Assembly (NCBI GenBank): GCA_032622095.1
Contig: CP136064.1
Span: 275,737,614-275,801,613 of the forward strand
Direction: 5' to 3'
DNA: 64,000 nucleotides
Source: Siphonodentalium dalli
Taxonomy: Eukaryota; Mollusca; Scaphopoda; Gadilida; Siphonodentaliidae
Shown here: positions 19,901 through 25,099 of the stretch, one piece after another
Layout of the letters: each line of letters starts with the position of its first letter
How positions within the stretch are numbered: position 1 is the stretch's first letter
Program-made: the position numbers and the translations under genes
Notes under the pieces: model-generated
Databases searched by the model: none
What the model saw: only the letters and a program-made list of their open reading frames with translations
What the model was told of the DNA's origin: nothing

Positions 19901-20779
19901 AGTCACTTCTCCATATGACAAAATTAGGATGAAGTGCCACATTTTAGGGAGAAGATTTCTCCCAAGCTGCCCTCTTAGTAGGCTGGTCCTTGCATGCCGT
20001 ACCTCCATTTTCTGTAGACTGGTGGCTGCCCGAATGATCTGATAATTAAGTCTGTGCTATGAAGGGCCCGGGCTCTGTACCCATACCAGGGTTCATCATA
20101 TTAAGAGTATATTAGTAGTAACGCGACCATGCAATGCCTACGACATGTCTTACGGTACGTACATGTACCTCCATTTTCTGTAGGCTGGTGGCCGCCCAGA
20201 TGATCTGATAAGTCTGTGCTATATATGGGCTCTGTATATATATATATACCCATACCAGGGTTCATCATATTAGAGTATATTAGTAGTAACGCGACCAATG
20301 CCTACGACATGTCTTACGGCACATACCTCCATTTTCTGTAGACTGGTGGCAGCCCTGATGATCTGATAAGTCTGTGCTATACGGTATATGGGCTCTGTAT
20401 ATATATATACCCATACCAGGGGTCATCATATTAGAGTATATTAGTAGTAACGCGACCAATGCCTACGACATGTCTTACGGTACGTACCTCCATTTTCTGT
20501 AGGCTGGTGGCCGCCCTGATGATCTGATAAGTCTGTGCTATGAATGGGGTCTGTACCCACACCAGGGGTCATCATATTAGAGTATATTAGTTATTAGTAG
20601 TAACGCGACCAATGCCTACGACATGTCTTACGGTACGTACCTCCATTTTCTGTAGGCTGGTGGCCGCCCGAATGATCTGATAAGTCTGTGCTATGAATGG
20701 GCTCTGTACCCATACCAGGGTTCATCATAATCTCCGATTTCTCATCGTGAACTCCAGTGCTAACTCCACGTCTTCATAG
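1751..20779 (-). CDS. RAR: Retinoic acid receptor (RAR) gene, eight exons, 3' end beyond window
   Basis: A ligand-type nuclear receptor of the RAR group (NR1B), expected to act in the nucleus as an RXR heterodimer on direct-repeat elements. Eight minus-strand exons, each bounded by AG/GT, join without phase conflict into 445 codons plus one base. Order of regions: A/B region (residues 1-137, with a run of ten Gln in exon 2), first zinc finger (Cys 141, 144, 158, 161; P-box EGCKG), second finger (Cys 177, 183, 193, 196), basic hinge (RHKKKKQK), then the ligand-binding domain from about residue 275. The second finger and the stretch KIVEFAK...[10 protein letters not shown] are nearly identical to vertebrate RARs. 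The segment expected to follow (helices 11-12) is not found at 1-1750, so the last exon should lie beyond the left edge. The 5' untranslated exon and promoter were not found. Identity is firm; whether it binds retinoids is not. Confidence 0.95.
1965..2175 (+). repeat. Dispersed repeat L, copy 1
   Basis: Shares long stretches with 10705-10932 and with 15175-15291 plus the flank at 15711, for example AATAAGTTCAACAAAC and GGGAACTACT. It contains an inverted repeat (GAAATGTTCAGA...TCTGAACATTTC). The open frame over it is not convincing as a gene. Confidence 0.65.
2395..2505 (+). mobile_element. MITE family C fragment
   Basis: Hairpin arm GATATAAGAGAATGCGTTGG followed by CACAGGGTTTTCACAAAATT and the subterminal AGCTCCAGTCATGG typical of family C. 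The left half is degraded. Confidence 0.55.
2490..3270 (+). repeat. Dispersed repeat M, copy 1, split by a family B MITE
   Basis: GGGAGAAGTCATAAAGGCT (2503 on) and GAGTAAGAAGACCATTATAA (3032 on) are continuous in the copy at 4798-4975, so the B element at 2605-3026 is an insertion. The right part (GGAGAAGTGACACAAAAATA three times; then GAAGATTTCTCCCAAG and GGCTGGTCCC) also occurs at 19940-19990. Confidence 0.65.
2605..3026 (+). mobile_element. MITE family B copy 1 (TA target)
   Basis: Long inverted repeat: TGTGACCCGCGATATCAAAT at the left and its complement ending GGGTCACA at the right. The interior carries the common hairpin module. The left hairpin is partly deleted, the right one (2905-2973) is complete. 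Comparison with 4798-4975 shows the empty site. Confidence 0.85.
3271..3323 (-). repeat. Two partial copies of the RAR exon-7 donor end
   Basis: Read on the minus strand, the exon ends CATATGCCTAGCCAGTGGTG|GTAAG at 3744. Related sequences with the same GTG|GTA junction occur with donors at 3302 (TTTAGTCAGTAGTG|GTAAG) and 3273 (TTCAGCCAGTGGTG|GTAGC), 29 bp apart. A palindromic element (about 3324-3725) separates them from the real exon. They are possible cryptic donors. Confidence 0.65.
3305..3725. mobile_element. Dispersed palindromic element N, copy 1
   Basis: Matches 55615-56195 along TTATACAATGTT, CTTGTACGAGTCC, GTGGTGAAAAGTCATAT, the repeated GGGAGTCCAATATGACTTT and the end GTTAGTTAAGGGATGGATAA. 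It ends about 20 bp from the exon-7 splice donor. No coding capacity. Confidence 0.7.
3745..3949 (-). CDS. RAR: RAR exon 7, ligand-binding domain helices 5-8
   Basis: Acceptor CTATTTTTCAG before 3949; donor GGTG|GTAAGA at 3744; 205 nt, residues 325-393. It encodes [20 protein letters not shown], then [20 protein letters not shown] and [15 protein letters not shown]. The Arg of CTRY in vertebrate RARs, which anchors the retinoid carboxylate, is present (Arg 331). The beta-turn Ser that helps it (TFSDG) is Glu 342 here (VFENN). The 3' end with its splice donor is partly duplicated in the intron at 3271-3323. Confidence 0.96.
4020..4412 (+). repeat. Dispersed element remnant with ACATAC microsatellite tail
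   Basis: Begins CTAGCTGATGTGCCCGGCTT, contains two diverged internal repeats (AAACATGCCTATAT...GGTCAAGGCC / GGTCAATAACACGGTC) and ends in CACATACATACATACACACA. I recognise the opening and the microsatellite end as typical of an invertebrate retroelement 3' end, but the family is uncertain. Confidence 0.45.
4798..4975 (+). repeat. Dispersed repeat M, copy 2 (uninterrupted)
   Basis: Homologous to 2490-2604 plus 3027-3070 with no MITE between. It serves as the pre-insertion state for the family B element at 2605. Confidence 0.65.
5040..5145 (-). repeat. Dispersed repeat I fragment
   Basis: CACTAAATTCACCCTCTGGG followed by a degenerate GACCTTATTC, an end of the abundant family with core CAGAATGAGGTCCCCAGAGG. 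Confidence 0.6.
5286..5462 (-). CDS. RAR: RAR exon 6, ligand-binding domain helices 3-5
   Basis: Acceptor TCTTTTAG before 5462; donor ATG|GTAAGT at 5285; 59 complete codons, residues 266-324. It contains [20 protein letters not shown] and [14 protein letters not shown], matching vertebrate [20 protein letters not shown] and [14 protein letters not shown]. The Lys at the end of helix 3 (coactivator charge clamp) is kept. The helix-3 Cys of vertebrate RARs (KCIIKIV) is Gly here, next to the ligand pocket. Confidence 0.96.
5612..6219. mobile_element. Element D remnant carrying two nested insertions
   Basis: 5612-5690 is the central hairpin of element D (ATATGGCTTGTTGCCATTCA and its complement). 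The matching tail AATAATTCTGCTGTGGTTAA resumes at 6200. Element F (5691-6194) lies between them, and a family A MITE follows at the TTAA at 6216. Confidence 0.65.
5691..6194 (+). mobile_element. Element F copy 1, hairpin-tailed
   Basis: Starts TGAAAGTGTCAATGACACTA and has internal repeats (GCGGCCATGTTTTTT, AAAATGACTCGTTCCCATCT). It ends with an ACACACGGACGACGGACG microsatellite and a hairpin AGCTCAAACTTAC/GTAAGTTGAGCT before AAAA. A second copy lies at 18481-19095. Non-coding. Confidence 0.75.
6216..6605 (+). mobile_element. MITE family A copy 2
   Basis: TTAACCCTTTACCCAACA to TGTTGGGTAAAGGGTTAA with both hairpins (6357-6426, 6508-6577) nearly perfect. Confidence 0.9.
6605..6690 (+). repeat. 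42-bp direct repeat, two copies
   Basis: ATATAATGACATCATATTAT followed by AGCTATTAGGCCAGGGTTT, twice in tandem just right of a family A MITE. Confidence 0.8.
6860..7216. mobile_element. Inverted-repeat element O beside the exon-5 donor
   Basis: About 33-bp terminal inverted repeats: CGTTCAGATGACCACGATTC at the left and the complement of CGTTCAGACGACCACGATAC at the right. No clear target duplication. The right end is 19 bp from the GT of the exon-5 donor. Confidence 0.75.
7237..7403 (-). CDS. RAR: RAR exon 5, hinge and start of ligand-binding domain
   Basis: Acceptor CTGTTTTTTCAG before 7403; donor GTT|GTAAGT at 7236. It encodes residues 210-265. The exon opens [13 protein letters not shown], the DNA-binding C-terminal extension and nuclear localisation type sequence of RARs, followed by an acidic linker that diverges from vertebrate RARs. 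It ends in phase 0. An inverted-repeat element (6860-7216) stops 18 bp inside the intron. Confidence 0.93.
7636..8094 (+). mobile_element. MITE family B copy 2
   Basis: TGTGACCCGCCATATCAAAT to its inverted complement, flanked by TA on both sides (CTATA|TGTGAC, GTCACA|TATT). Hairpins at 7685-7756 and 7974-8043. Confidence 0.9.
8185..9375. repeat. Intron 4 repeat mosaic
   Basis: 8185-8385 resembles family J (GGGCCATAACTCTGG, GAACTTGACCTGTATTTTTAT twice). 8690-8930 resembles family H (TGACTGAAAAATGTAGGAAT, GCGGACGGACGAAC). 8930-9375 has repeated GTGGCTAGCCAC and TATGTGGCT. No coding exon seen. Confidence 0.5.
9429..9570 (-). CDS. RAR: RAR exon 4, second zinc finger
   Basis: Acceptor TTGTTTTTCAG before 9570; donor GAAG|GTGAGT at 9428. 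The 142-nt exon encodes [20 protein letters not shown] and then [19 protein letters not shown] through GMSKE. Cys 177, 183, 193 and 196 bind the second zinc. RRSVQKNM and [14 protein letters not shown] are hallmarks of the RAR group. A TTAA-type MITE with an internal hairpin starts at 9608, only 35 bp upstream of the acceptor AG, so the branch point must lie in that short gap or in the MITE. Confidence 0.97.
9608..10110 (+). mobile_element. MITE family E (TTAA-flanked)
   Basis: Inverted ends TTAACCCTTTCAGTGCCAGG and CCTGGCACTGAAAGGGTTAA. The interior carries one copy of the common hairpin (9657-9735). A solitary right end of the same family lies at 22785-22827. Confidence 0.88.
10144..10622 (+). 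mobile_element. MITE family C copy 1 with nested element D
   Basis: TTAACCCTTCTATGACTGGA at the left; CTCTTGTCATGAAAGGGTTA plus A at the right. The second hairpin is interrupted by element D at 10310-10522. Confidence 0.8.
10310..10522. mobile_element. Element D copy 2, near-perfect palindrome
   Basis: CAGTAATG...CATTACTG ends. The two halves are inverted copies (CCACAGCAGAATTATGG, TCAGGATTTAGTTGGAAATA) around GGCAATAGC. Other pieces: 17298-17372, 27024-27070, 33690-33722, 36029-36192 and 53138-53310. Confidence 0.82.
10705..10932 (+). repeat. Dispersed repeat L, copy 2
   Basis: Same order of motifs as 1965-2175 (GGGAATTGTTCAAATAATAA, TTCAACAATCATTTGTTGAA), with an inverted repeat in the middle. 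Confidence 0.65.
10949..11189 (+). mobile_element. MITE family C copy 2, right end lost
   Basis: Begins TTAACCCTTTCATGAGATTC and has two diverged hairpins (11011-11070, 11092-11165). It stops after TTTTCACAAAATTTCAGGAA without the terminal inverted repeat. Confidence 0.7.
11190..11790. other. Intron 3 stretch, no gene seen
   Basis: Contains a C-homopolymer (11489-11500) and the palindromic motif GTTGGAAATTTCCAA found also near 21.5 and 28.4-28.9 kb. Open frames here overlap these and are not supported as coding. Confidence 0.5.
11800..12345 (+). mobile_element. Element G copy 1 with GACGGAC tail and hairpin
   Basis: Shares TTTGACCCAGTGACC, AACAAATCTGAATGTGA and GAACCCATTCGGTCTTA with 13590-13830. 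It ends TTGACGGACGGACGAGGAGT and then a hairpin CTCCACCAGAGAC...GTCTCAGGTGAG. I associate this tail with mollusc repeats. Confidence 0.65.
12655..13240 (+). repeat. About 330-bp direct repeat, two diverged copies
   Basis: ACATCTCATTGAACAAATCT and GGGGACATCCCTGCAAGAAT (first copy) recur as ACATCTCAATGAACAAATCT and GGGGACATCCCTGCGAGAAT about 325 bp later. Each copy carries a family C-type hairpin (12840-12905 and 13150-13195). Confidence 0.75.
13590..13832 (+). mobile_element. Element G copy 2
   Basis: Ends GACGGACGGACAGACGGACG, then GAGTGATGACTATAGCTCCA and the GTCTCAGGTGAGCTAAAAA hairpin end. A G-run (13549-13564) lies just left. Confidence 0.65.
13896..14245 (+). repeat. About 66-bp minisatellite, five copies
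   Basis: Unit: TATATACGAGCGCCTGCGGC, GCATAAGATACTATGG, then a GGCGGGATGGGGTGGTGGGT stretch. GGCGCC-type symmetry (GCGCCTGCGGCGC) forms a small hairpin. It lies in intron 3 close to RAR exon 3. The GC content is far above its surroundings. Confidence 0.88.
14427..14614 (-). CDS. RAR: RAR exon 3, end of A/B region and first zinc finger
   Basis: Acceptor TTTTTGTAG before 14614; donor AAG|GTCTGT at 14426. It encodes residues 100-162. A five-Pro stretch precedes the DNA-binding domain, and the exon ends in the first zinc finger [20 protein letters not shown] plus CK. The four Cys (141, 144, 158, 161) and the P-box that sets half-site recognition are intact. The intron falls after CEGCK, the usual place for RARs. 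A TTAA-flanked MITE begins 75 bp upstream of the exon. Confidence 0.96.
14689..15152 (+). mobile_element. MITE family A copy 3
   Basis: TTAACCCTTTACCCAACA...TGTTGGGTAAAGGGTTAA with hairpins at 14842-14911 and 15055-15122 and a longer central spacer than other copies. Confidence 0.9.
15292..15710 (-). mobile_element. MITE family A copy 4, inserted in repeat L
   Basis: Reverse orientation. TTAA at 15292-15295 and 15707-15710 replaces a single TTAA-like site: the flanks ATACTTTTC and GGGAACTACA join to match the uninterrupted repeat L at about 2125-2145. Confidence 0.9.
15711..16140. other. Intron 2 stretch, no gene seen
   Basis: AT-rich, with short TATATA runs near 15830. No splice-bounded coding segment recognised. 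Confidence 0.5.
16145..16228 (+). repeat. Tandem repeat of about 29 bp, three copies
   Basis: AGGAGCGAGGCTCCATGTAA followed by GTTGTAAC, three times with minor changes; GAGCGAGGCTC is a small palindrome. Confidence 0.8.
16262..17195. mobile_element. Non-autonomous hAT element, 934 bp
   Basis: Terminal inverted repeats TAGTGTTCAAACG/CGTTTGAACACTA with a perfect 8-bp target duplication ATTTGAAA (16254-16261 and 17196-17203). Subterminal GTCGAC-rich palindromes (GACTAGTCGACGTCGAC). It includes a T-homopolymer near 16787-16808. No transposase frame. Confidence 0.92.
17298..17372 (+). mobile_element. Element D fragment
   Basis: ACAGTAATGCCCTAAATAAT, then CCACAGCAGAATTATGG and TTCAGGATTTAATCGG; left quarter only. 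Confidence 0.7.
17549..17758 (-). CDS. RAR: RAR exon 2, A/B region with polyglutamine
   Basis: The acceptor is an A/T-rich tract ending TTTTTTTTAG before 17758. The donor is G|GTGAAT at 17548. The phase fits both neighbours only if the 11 bases before ATG 17747 are included. It encodes residues 30-99, including [18 protein letters not shown] and a run of ten Gln written with mixed CAA and CAG codons. This is the N-terminal activation region, which is poorly conserved between phyla. An internal Met (residue 34) could serve as an alternative start if exon 1 is skipped. Confidence 0.85.
17759..18480. other. Intron 1 stretch with one dispersed segment
   Basis: 18190-18255 (GTCCATGAGGTCC, CACAGATATAAGGAGAATCA, GCATTTTATTTTCATG) recurs at 33885-33955. 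Otherwise nothing recognised. Confidence 0.55.
18481..19095 (+). mobile_element. Element F copy 2
   Basis: TGAAAGTGTCAATGACACTG to GTAAAGTTGAGCTAAAAA. It contains three diverged internal units with CCCATCTACATGTCA and GACCTGTAGCCC, one more than copy 1 in part, then an ACACACGGACGACGGA tail and hairpin. Confidence 0.75.
19096..19740. other. Intron 1 stretch, no gene seen
   Basis: Includes a CGGTACC-rich patch (19445-19540: GAACCGGAACTGGTACAG, TGGTACCGTCGGTAC) resembling a mobile-element end. Open frames over it have no recognised homology. Confidence 0.45.
19740..19985 (+). repeat. Dispersed repeat M, copy 3, with 44-bp tandem units
   Basis: ATAATCAGTAAATATATAAG starts the homology with 3050 and 4940. 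19810-19905 is three tandem units of CATAGTGGTACATGTACATG plus TATATGAGTGAGAA. It ends GAAGATTTCTCCCAAGC and GGCTGGTCC about 15 bp from exon-1 copy A. Confidence 0.65.
20003..20099 (-). pseudogene. RAR exon-1 tandem copy A (broken)
   Basis: Most distal copy. Two small insertions (about 5 and 4 bases) shift the frame and create TAA before the middle, although the net length change is again a multiple of three. The donor is G|GTACGG. It borders a dispersed repeat (19740-19985), with only about 15 bp of unique sequence between. Confidence 0.7.
20169..20268 (-). pseudogene. RAR exon-1 tandem copy B (open, donor weaker)
   Basis: 100 nt, 12 more than exon 1, again from a TA expansion and again in frame ([19 protein letters not shown]). 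The donor is G|GTACAT, weaker than GTACGT. The spacer before the ATG matches those of copies A, C and D. Confidence 0.72.
20327..20429 (-). pseudogene. RAR exon-1 tandem copy C (open, donor intact)
   Basis: 103 nt, 15 more than exon 1, mostly from a TA-repeat expansion. The added length is a multiple of three, so the frame stays open and the exit phase is unchanged; the donor is G|GTATGT. It begins [20 protein letters not shown]. No acceptor is seen upstream. Confidence 0.72.
20488..20575 (-). pseudogene. RAR exon-1 tandem copy D (open, donor intact)
   Basis: Near-copy of the coding part of exon 1, 88 nt, from ATG ATG to G|GTACGT. It stays in frame and exits in phase 1 like the true exon, with a few substitutions ([15 protein letters not shown]). 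It lacks the upstream acceptor: the sequence before the ATG is the array spacer. It could be an alternative first exon with its own promoter, or a relic. Confidence 0.75.
20641..20779 (-). CDS. RAR: RAR exon 1 (first coding exon, with leader)
   Basis: The coding part is 20641-20728. A pyrimidine-rich acceptor (TATTGTTTCAG) precedes base 20779, so at least one non-coding exon lies upstream. In frame with the ATG at 20728 there is a stop (TGA, 20774-20776) inside the same exon, which fixes the start; the first two codons are ATG ATG. The exon encodes 29 residues beginning [15 protein letters not shown] and ends G|GTACGT in phase 1, joining exon 2 as GCA. It is the rightmost member of a tandem array of exon copies (20003-20575) and the only one with the upstream acceptor. 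This is a variable A-domain exon, so the call rests on phase, splice signals and the in-frame join rather than on homology. Confidence 0.82.
20725..20777 (-). promoter_or_regulatory. Two upstream mini-ORFs in the RAR leader
   Basis: Within exon 1, ATG at 20777 opens five codons ending TAG at 20760. ATG at 20745 opens six codons ending TGA at 20725, and that stop overlaps the RAR start codon (TTATGATG). Such uORFs can limit or reroute initiation. Vertebrate RAR-beta2 leaders are known to contain regulatory uORFs. The reading is direct; any effect here is inferred. Confidence 0.5.
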
Positions 20780-20825
20780 CTGAAACAATAGTAAATATAA
20801 ATCATGAATACAAATAGTTTCTGAG

Positions 20826-21223
20826 TTAACCCTTTACCCAACAAAACGGCCAAAACCGCCCAAATAAAGCTTCAACAGCCTAAAATATCTTGGGTCTGAC
20901 TCAATAAAACCATACAAATATGGATATCATTGGAACCGGCTCATTGACCACATTGTGATAGTTACAGTTATGCCCTGTGCCAATGCATTCTCTTATATAT
21001 GCGAGTCGACCATAGGTCGCCTCGCATATATAAGAGAATGCATTGGCCTAAAAAAAATCTTTTTTTAACACTTTTTACCATTTTTTCTTACATTCTTTAA
21101 CAATTTTATAATTTTTAATGTGTTAAGCCAATGCATTCTCTTATATATGCGAGGCGACCTATGGTCGACTCGCATATATAAGAGAATGCATTGGCACAGG
21201 ACCGTTGTTGGGTAAAGGGTTAA
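20826..21223 (+). mobile_element. MITE family A copy 5, just upstream of RAR exon 1
   Basis: Typical ends and both hairpins (20977-21046, 21127-21197). The TTAA lies 47 bp from the 5' edge of exon 1. The right end has a 2-3 bp deletion (CCGTTGTTGGGTAAAGGG). Confidence 0.88.
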
Positions 21224-21235
21224 AGTGACATACAA

Positions 21236-21355
21236 CCATAACAGCACTAATAATTGGCTATGGCAATCAGCATTGCCGAAGCCATTTGTTGAAGCAAACT
21301 GGACCCATGGCAATGGTTGCCGTAGTGGATTGCCGAAGCCAAAAAATCTTAATTG
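21236..21355 (+). repeat. Dispersed repeat P, copy 1
   Basis: GGCTATGGCAATCAGCATTG, GCAAACTGGACCCATGGCAA and GGATTGCCGAAGCCAAAAAA. Other copies at 35205-35310 (inverted) and 37678-37785. Confidence 0.7.
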
Positions 21356-22180
21356 AGAGGGGTGCGTACATGTACATGTGTAACATTCAAGACTCAAATT
21401 AAGTGATTTGAAACACTCCATTCTGAGGTGTCCAGAACAGAACAACAAAGAATTATACCAAAATAAGTTCCCTTGCATCAGTTGGAAAATATCAACTGTT
21501 AGGTTGGAAATTTCCAACAGTTGGAAAACTTGAGGTACAGTAACAGTTGGAAAATTCTAACTCAGGATGGTGGAAATGGAATTCCTCAGACTTGAACATT
21601 TCTTTCTGGTAGAAGATGGGAGATGAGGTGCAATAGGAAATATAAATTTCAATGTGGACACCCCCCCCCCCCCCCACCAAAGCCAACAGAGACCATGTAG
21701 CCTCGCCCCTTACTACAGCCTTACAAATATAGCAGGCCACCAATATGAATACCTGTAGATTACAATCATAGCATACATGTACTGTAGTTGTGACATATTT
21801 GAAGTCACATGTGACTAAAGGTGACCAGTACGCTGTAACACATACGAAAAGTGCACATTTAGTGCATCTGCACCAGAGAACGAACCCATAATGATTATAC
21901 CTGTCAGCATCAATGTCAAAGCAATGCACCAACTCTATCAACAGTGTACCTACGGTACCTATGTTCAGTTATGTAGACAAAAAAACACACACAAAAATTA
22001 ACAGGGGCTTTACACCAAAGGAACCAGACACCTAATAATAACTGATAATTTCCACTCCGGAACCAAAAATTATACAAAATAGGAAAATAGGCAACTTTTA
22101 TCTAATAAAAAAATAAAATAAATATATTTAACAATGAATTTACTGTTTATGAAATAAAACAATCAGAACAAGTCAGAGTT
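21356..22180. other. Upstream of RAR, no gene seen
   Basis: Holds GTTGGAAATTTCCAA-type inverted motifs (21480-21550), a C-homopolymer (about 21661-21676) and AT-rich filler. A non-coding RAR 5' exon here cannot be ruled out. Confidence 0.45.
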
Positions 22181-22184
22181 TAGC

Positions 22185-22600
22185 GTGCCTGTCATTTGCA
22201 GAATGAGGTCCCCAGAGGGTGAATTTAGTGACCCTATACTGCATAGAGGGCTAGCATCACCAAATTCTCCCTCTTGGGACCCCATTCATCATGGCCTCAT
22301 CTGCTATGGGAGACATAGATTCAGATTGAAATTCCCAAATGGTGAATATTGTGATGTACACCCATTGGGAACATCCATTATGCAATGTGTCGTCTGCCAA
22401 TTTAGGGATATAGAGAAACTAAACTAAAAAAATATAGTATCTATATGTGAAGAAGTTTCTAGAGAAATTTGATAATAAAGAAATTTTCCAGAGAAGATGA
22501 GCCCTAAGCAGAATGAGGTGACCAGAGGGTGAATTTAGTGATGCTAGCCCACTCTGGGGACCTCATTCTGTAATTGGCAGGCACATTATAATCAGGCTTG
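22185..22600 (+). repeat. Dispersed repeat I, near full length
   Basis: Outer and inner copies of CAGAATGAGGTCCCCAGAGG and its complement enclose CTGCTATGGGAGACATAGA and ATTGTGATGTACACCCATTG. Same organisation at 35395-35810; partial copies at 34530-34900, 36990-37140, 50690-50940, 52300-52510, 59260-59545 and 60450-60770. Confidence 0.75.
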
Positions 22601-22784
22601 TATCAGAACAATTTCTACCTGTCGGTATTTTTGGTATGAAATTTCCAACTGTTGTGTCTGACAAACATGAAAGTTCTAACTGTTAAAAATTTTGACCAAG
22701 GTTGAAGGGGGACGTCAGACAAGCTCTTTCCATCATTGTATCACATTATTATAATCAATAAATTTGAAAAATGATCAAGGAAAT

Positions 22785-22827
22785 AAGGGTTGATACAAAA
22801 ATCGGACTTGGCACTGAAAGGGTTAAG
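22785..22827 (+). mobile_element. Solitary right end of MITE family E
   Basis: GATACAAAAATCGGACTTGG followed by CACTGAAAGGGTTAA; no left partner within 1 kb. Confidence 0.7.
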
Positions 22828-23114
22828 GGTCAGGTTTTCTAGGTGCACCGTGAATCATATATACACCCTACGGTACCTGCAAATGTACAGTACATGTATG
22901 GTAATTCATTATGGAATAATTTTGATTCCCTATTAGTAATATATTTATAACGCATCACGCCAAATCATACTCTCATATCTTACAAAGCAGATGTTCACAT
23001 GGTTATTTTCTCAGTACTTTTTATTTCCTTGTTATTACATGTACAGTGTATACATATTTCTTTTTGGTTTCTTTGAAATTATTTATTATGCATGCTCACA
23101 TATACATGTACATA

Positions 23115-23579
23115 TGTGACCCACCATATCAAATCCAGTCGTAAGTCGGGATTTTTTTTACCCTGTGCCAATGCATTCTCTTATATATGCGAGTCGACCA
23201 TAGGTCGCCTCGCATATAAGAGAATGCATTGGCCTAACAATTTTTTATCATTTTTTTTAAATAAATGTTTCTTACAATTTTTAGGACATAAAATAAAAAA
23301 CATCCATTACCCTGCAGGGAGCCCCACACATATACCTTGTATAGAAGCATATAGAAGAGTGTCATCTGCTCATGTTTGTTTGGGGCTCTGTATGGGCGAA
23401 ATTATAAAATTGTTAAAGAATACAAGAAAAAATTATTAAAATTGTAAAAAATTGTTAGGCCAATGCATTCTCTTATATATGCGAGGCAACCTATGGTCGA
23501 CTTGCATATATAAGACAATGCATTGGCACAGGGTAAAAAAAATTCCGACTTACGACTGGATTTGATATGGCGGGTCACA
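23115..23579 (-). mobile_element. MITE family B copy 3
   Basis: TGTGACCCACCATATCAAAT to GATATGGCGGGTCACA, flanked by TA on each side. Hairpins at 23167-23233 and 23457-23526; central segment inverted relative to copies 1 and 2. Confidence 0.9.
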
Positions 23580-25099
23580 TATGTACAGTTACACCTCACA
23601 CTGTGTACTTTCTGATCTTCTCCCTAAATTCTGACATTTTCTCCTGTCCCTCTGTCTCGCCTCAGCCTCATACTAGTATTTCTTCTTTCTATGGATCTTT
23701 TCTGCCTCTATCATTTACCCTCTACTGGACTTGCAGTCAAGTACGGCATCGCCATTGTCAAGGGAGATGGATTCAAATAAGCCTATGGTTTGTTGCCTAA
23801 TCCAACTTTTTATCTAAATTTGTACCTATTGTAATTATATATTTGAATACATGTCCATAGAGGGAAAATACTAGTAAATACTGTTTAAACTAAATTGTGA
23901 AGAGATTTATGAACAGGTTGTGATACGGCATGATCGATGCCTTTAAATTGGGTAATTACATTGTATATTAGATTACCAAGATTATTAACGTTGGTCAAAT
24001 GTTGGTAACTTTATAGTGTCATTGCTGTAGCCTGCAATGTCACATGTTTTCCTACACATATAATGTAATGTACATTAATTCAATATGGGTACTTATCCCC
24101 AATATACATGCATGTACTGGTTCTTATCCCTATTGTACAGGTACTTATCCATTAGAAATACATTAGCACCTGCATCTCCTTTTTTCCCACCCAAAATGTC
24201 TGTAAATTGGGCAATAATATTGAAACAAGTTGGGCCATTCATGTTGATTGATTAGCAGGCCCATTGAAGTAACATGGTTATATTGATACCTGTAAAAATA
24301 CATGTATGCTTATATAAATTAAATCATCAAAAACATAAAACATATAATCTATAGAATACATTATAGCAGATCTGGCACTTTCATTGTTTTATTGGGGTGG
24401 ATGTTAAATATGGAAAAACAGAAAGAGAAAAAAAGCTGGATGAGCCAGACAAATGCTTCCATTGGTAAATAAGATACCCAGGTGTGGAGCTGACCAATGT
24501 AAACAAACCACATTGGCTTAACACATGGTCAAATGTAAACATACACCAGTTAATCTACAAAACACCAGCTCAAAAAGCAGACAGAAGGAACCCAGAATAT
24601 AGTAATTAAGATATATATCTGCAGAAATACATCTTCATCACCAGTATCAGCTTACCTGTATAAGGTGGAGCAATCAAATAAAAATAAATCCGGATTTATA
24701 TGAAATTAGTAGATATTAATTCACAGTATAAATCCCAAGCAGGTTATCATGATGGGGGAGAACCTGCATGACTGGTCAGCCTGAATAATTATTTAAACAT
24801 GCTCTCCTGTGTACAATACAGTTACAACCAAAACAGGTTGGTTTAGTGTTCAACGATGGTGTACATCTGGACGATTAATCAGAACAGTTGTATGATAACA
24901 TACTATTAAATTTATTTATATTAGTATTTTTATTTATTATTATGGTGTTTTTATTTTTTAAAGCCTACTTAAGTACATTTAATTTATTATATAGGGCACA
25001 ATTGTAGAAAAAGTTTTATGATATATATACCAGTACATGTTCCGGTATGAATGAGTATGACCTTTTGATTATTTTTAAAAATTATACATTTGTAATTGT
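23580..25099. other. Intergenic or 5' intron, 1.5 kb, nothing recognised
   Basis: AT-rich with scattered TACATGTA. No coding exon, RNA gene or intact mobile element seen. Confidence 0.5.

Larger units (their letters stand above)
20002..20745 (-). repeat. Tandem array of RAR exon-1 units, about 160 bp, five copies
   Basis: Copy starts (CCTCCATTTTCTGTA on the plus strand) lie at 20002, 20168, 20326, 20487 and 20640, giving periods of 166, 158, 161 and 153 bp. Each unit is exon copy, donor, then a spacer containing a TTACTACTAATATAC motif. The unit boundary lies immediately 5' of the ATG, so the leader and acceptor were not duplicated. Confidence 0.85.
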
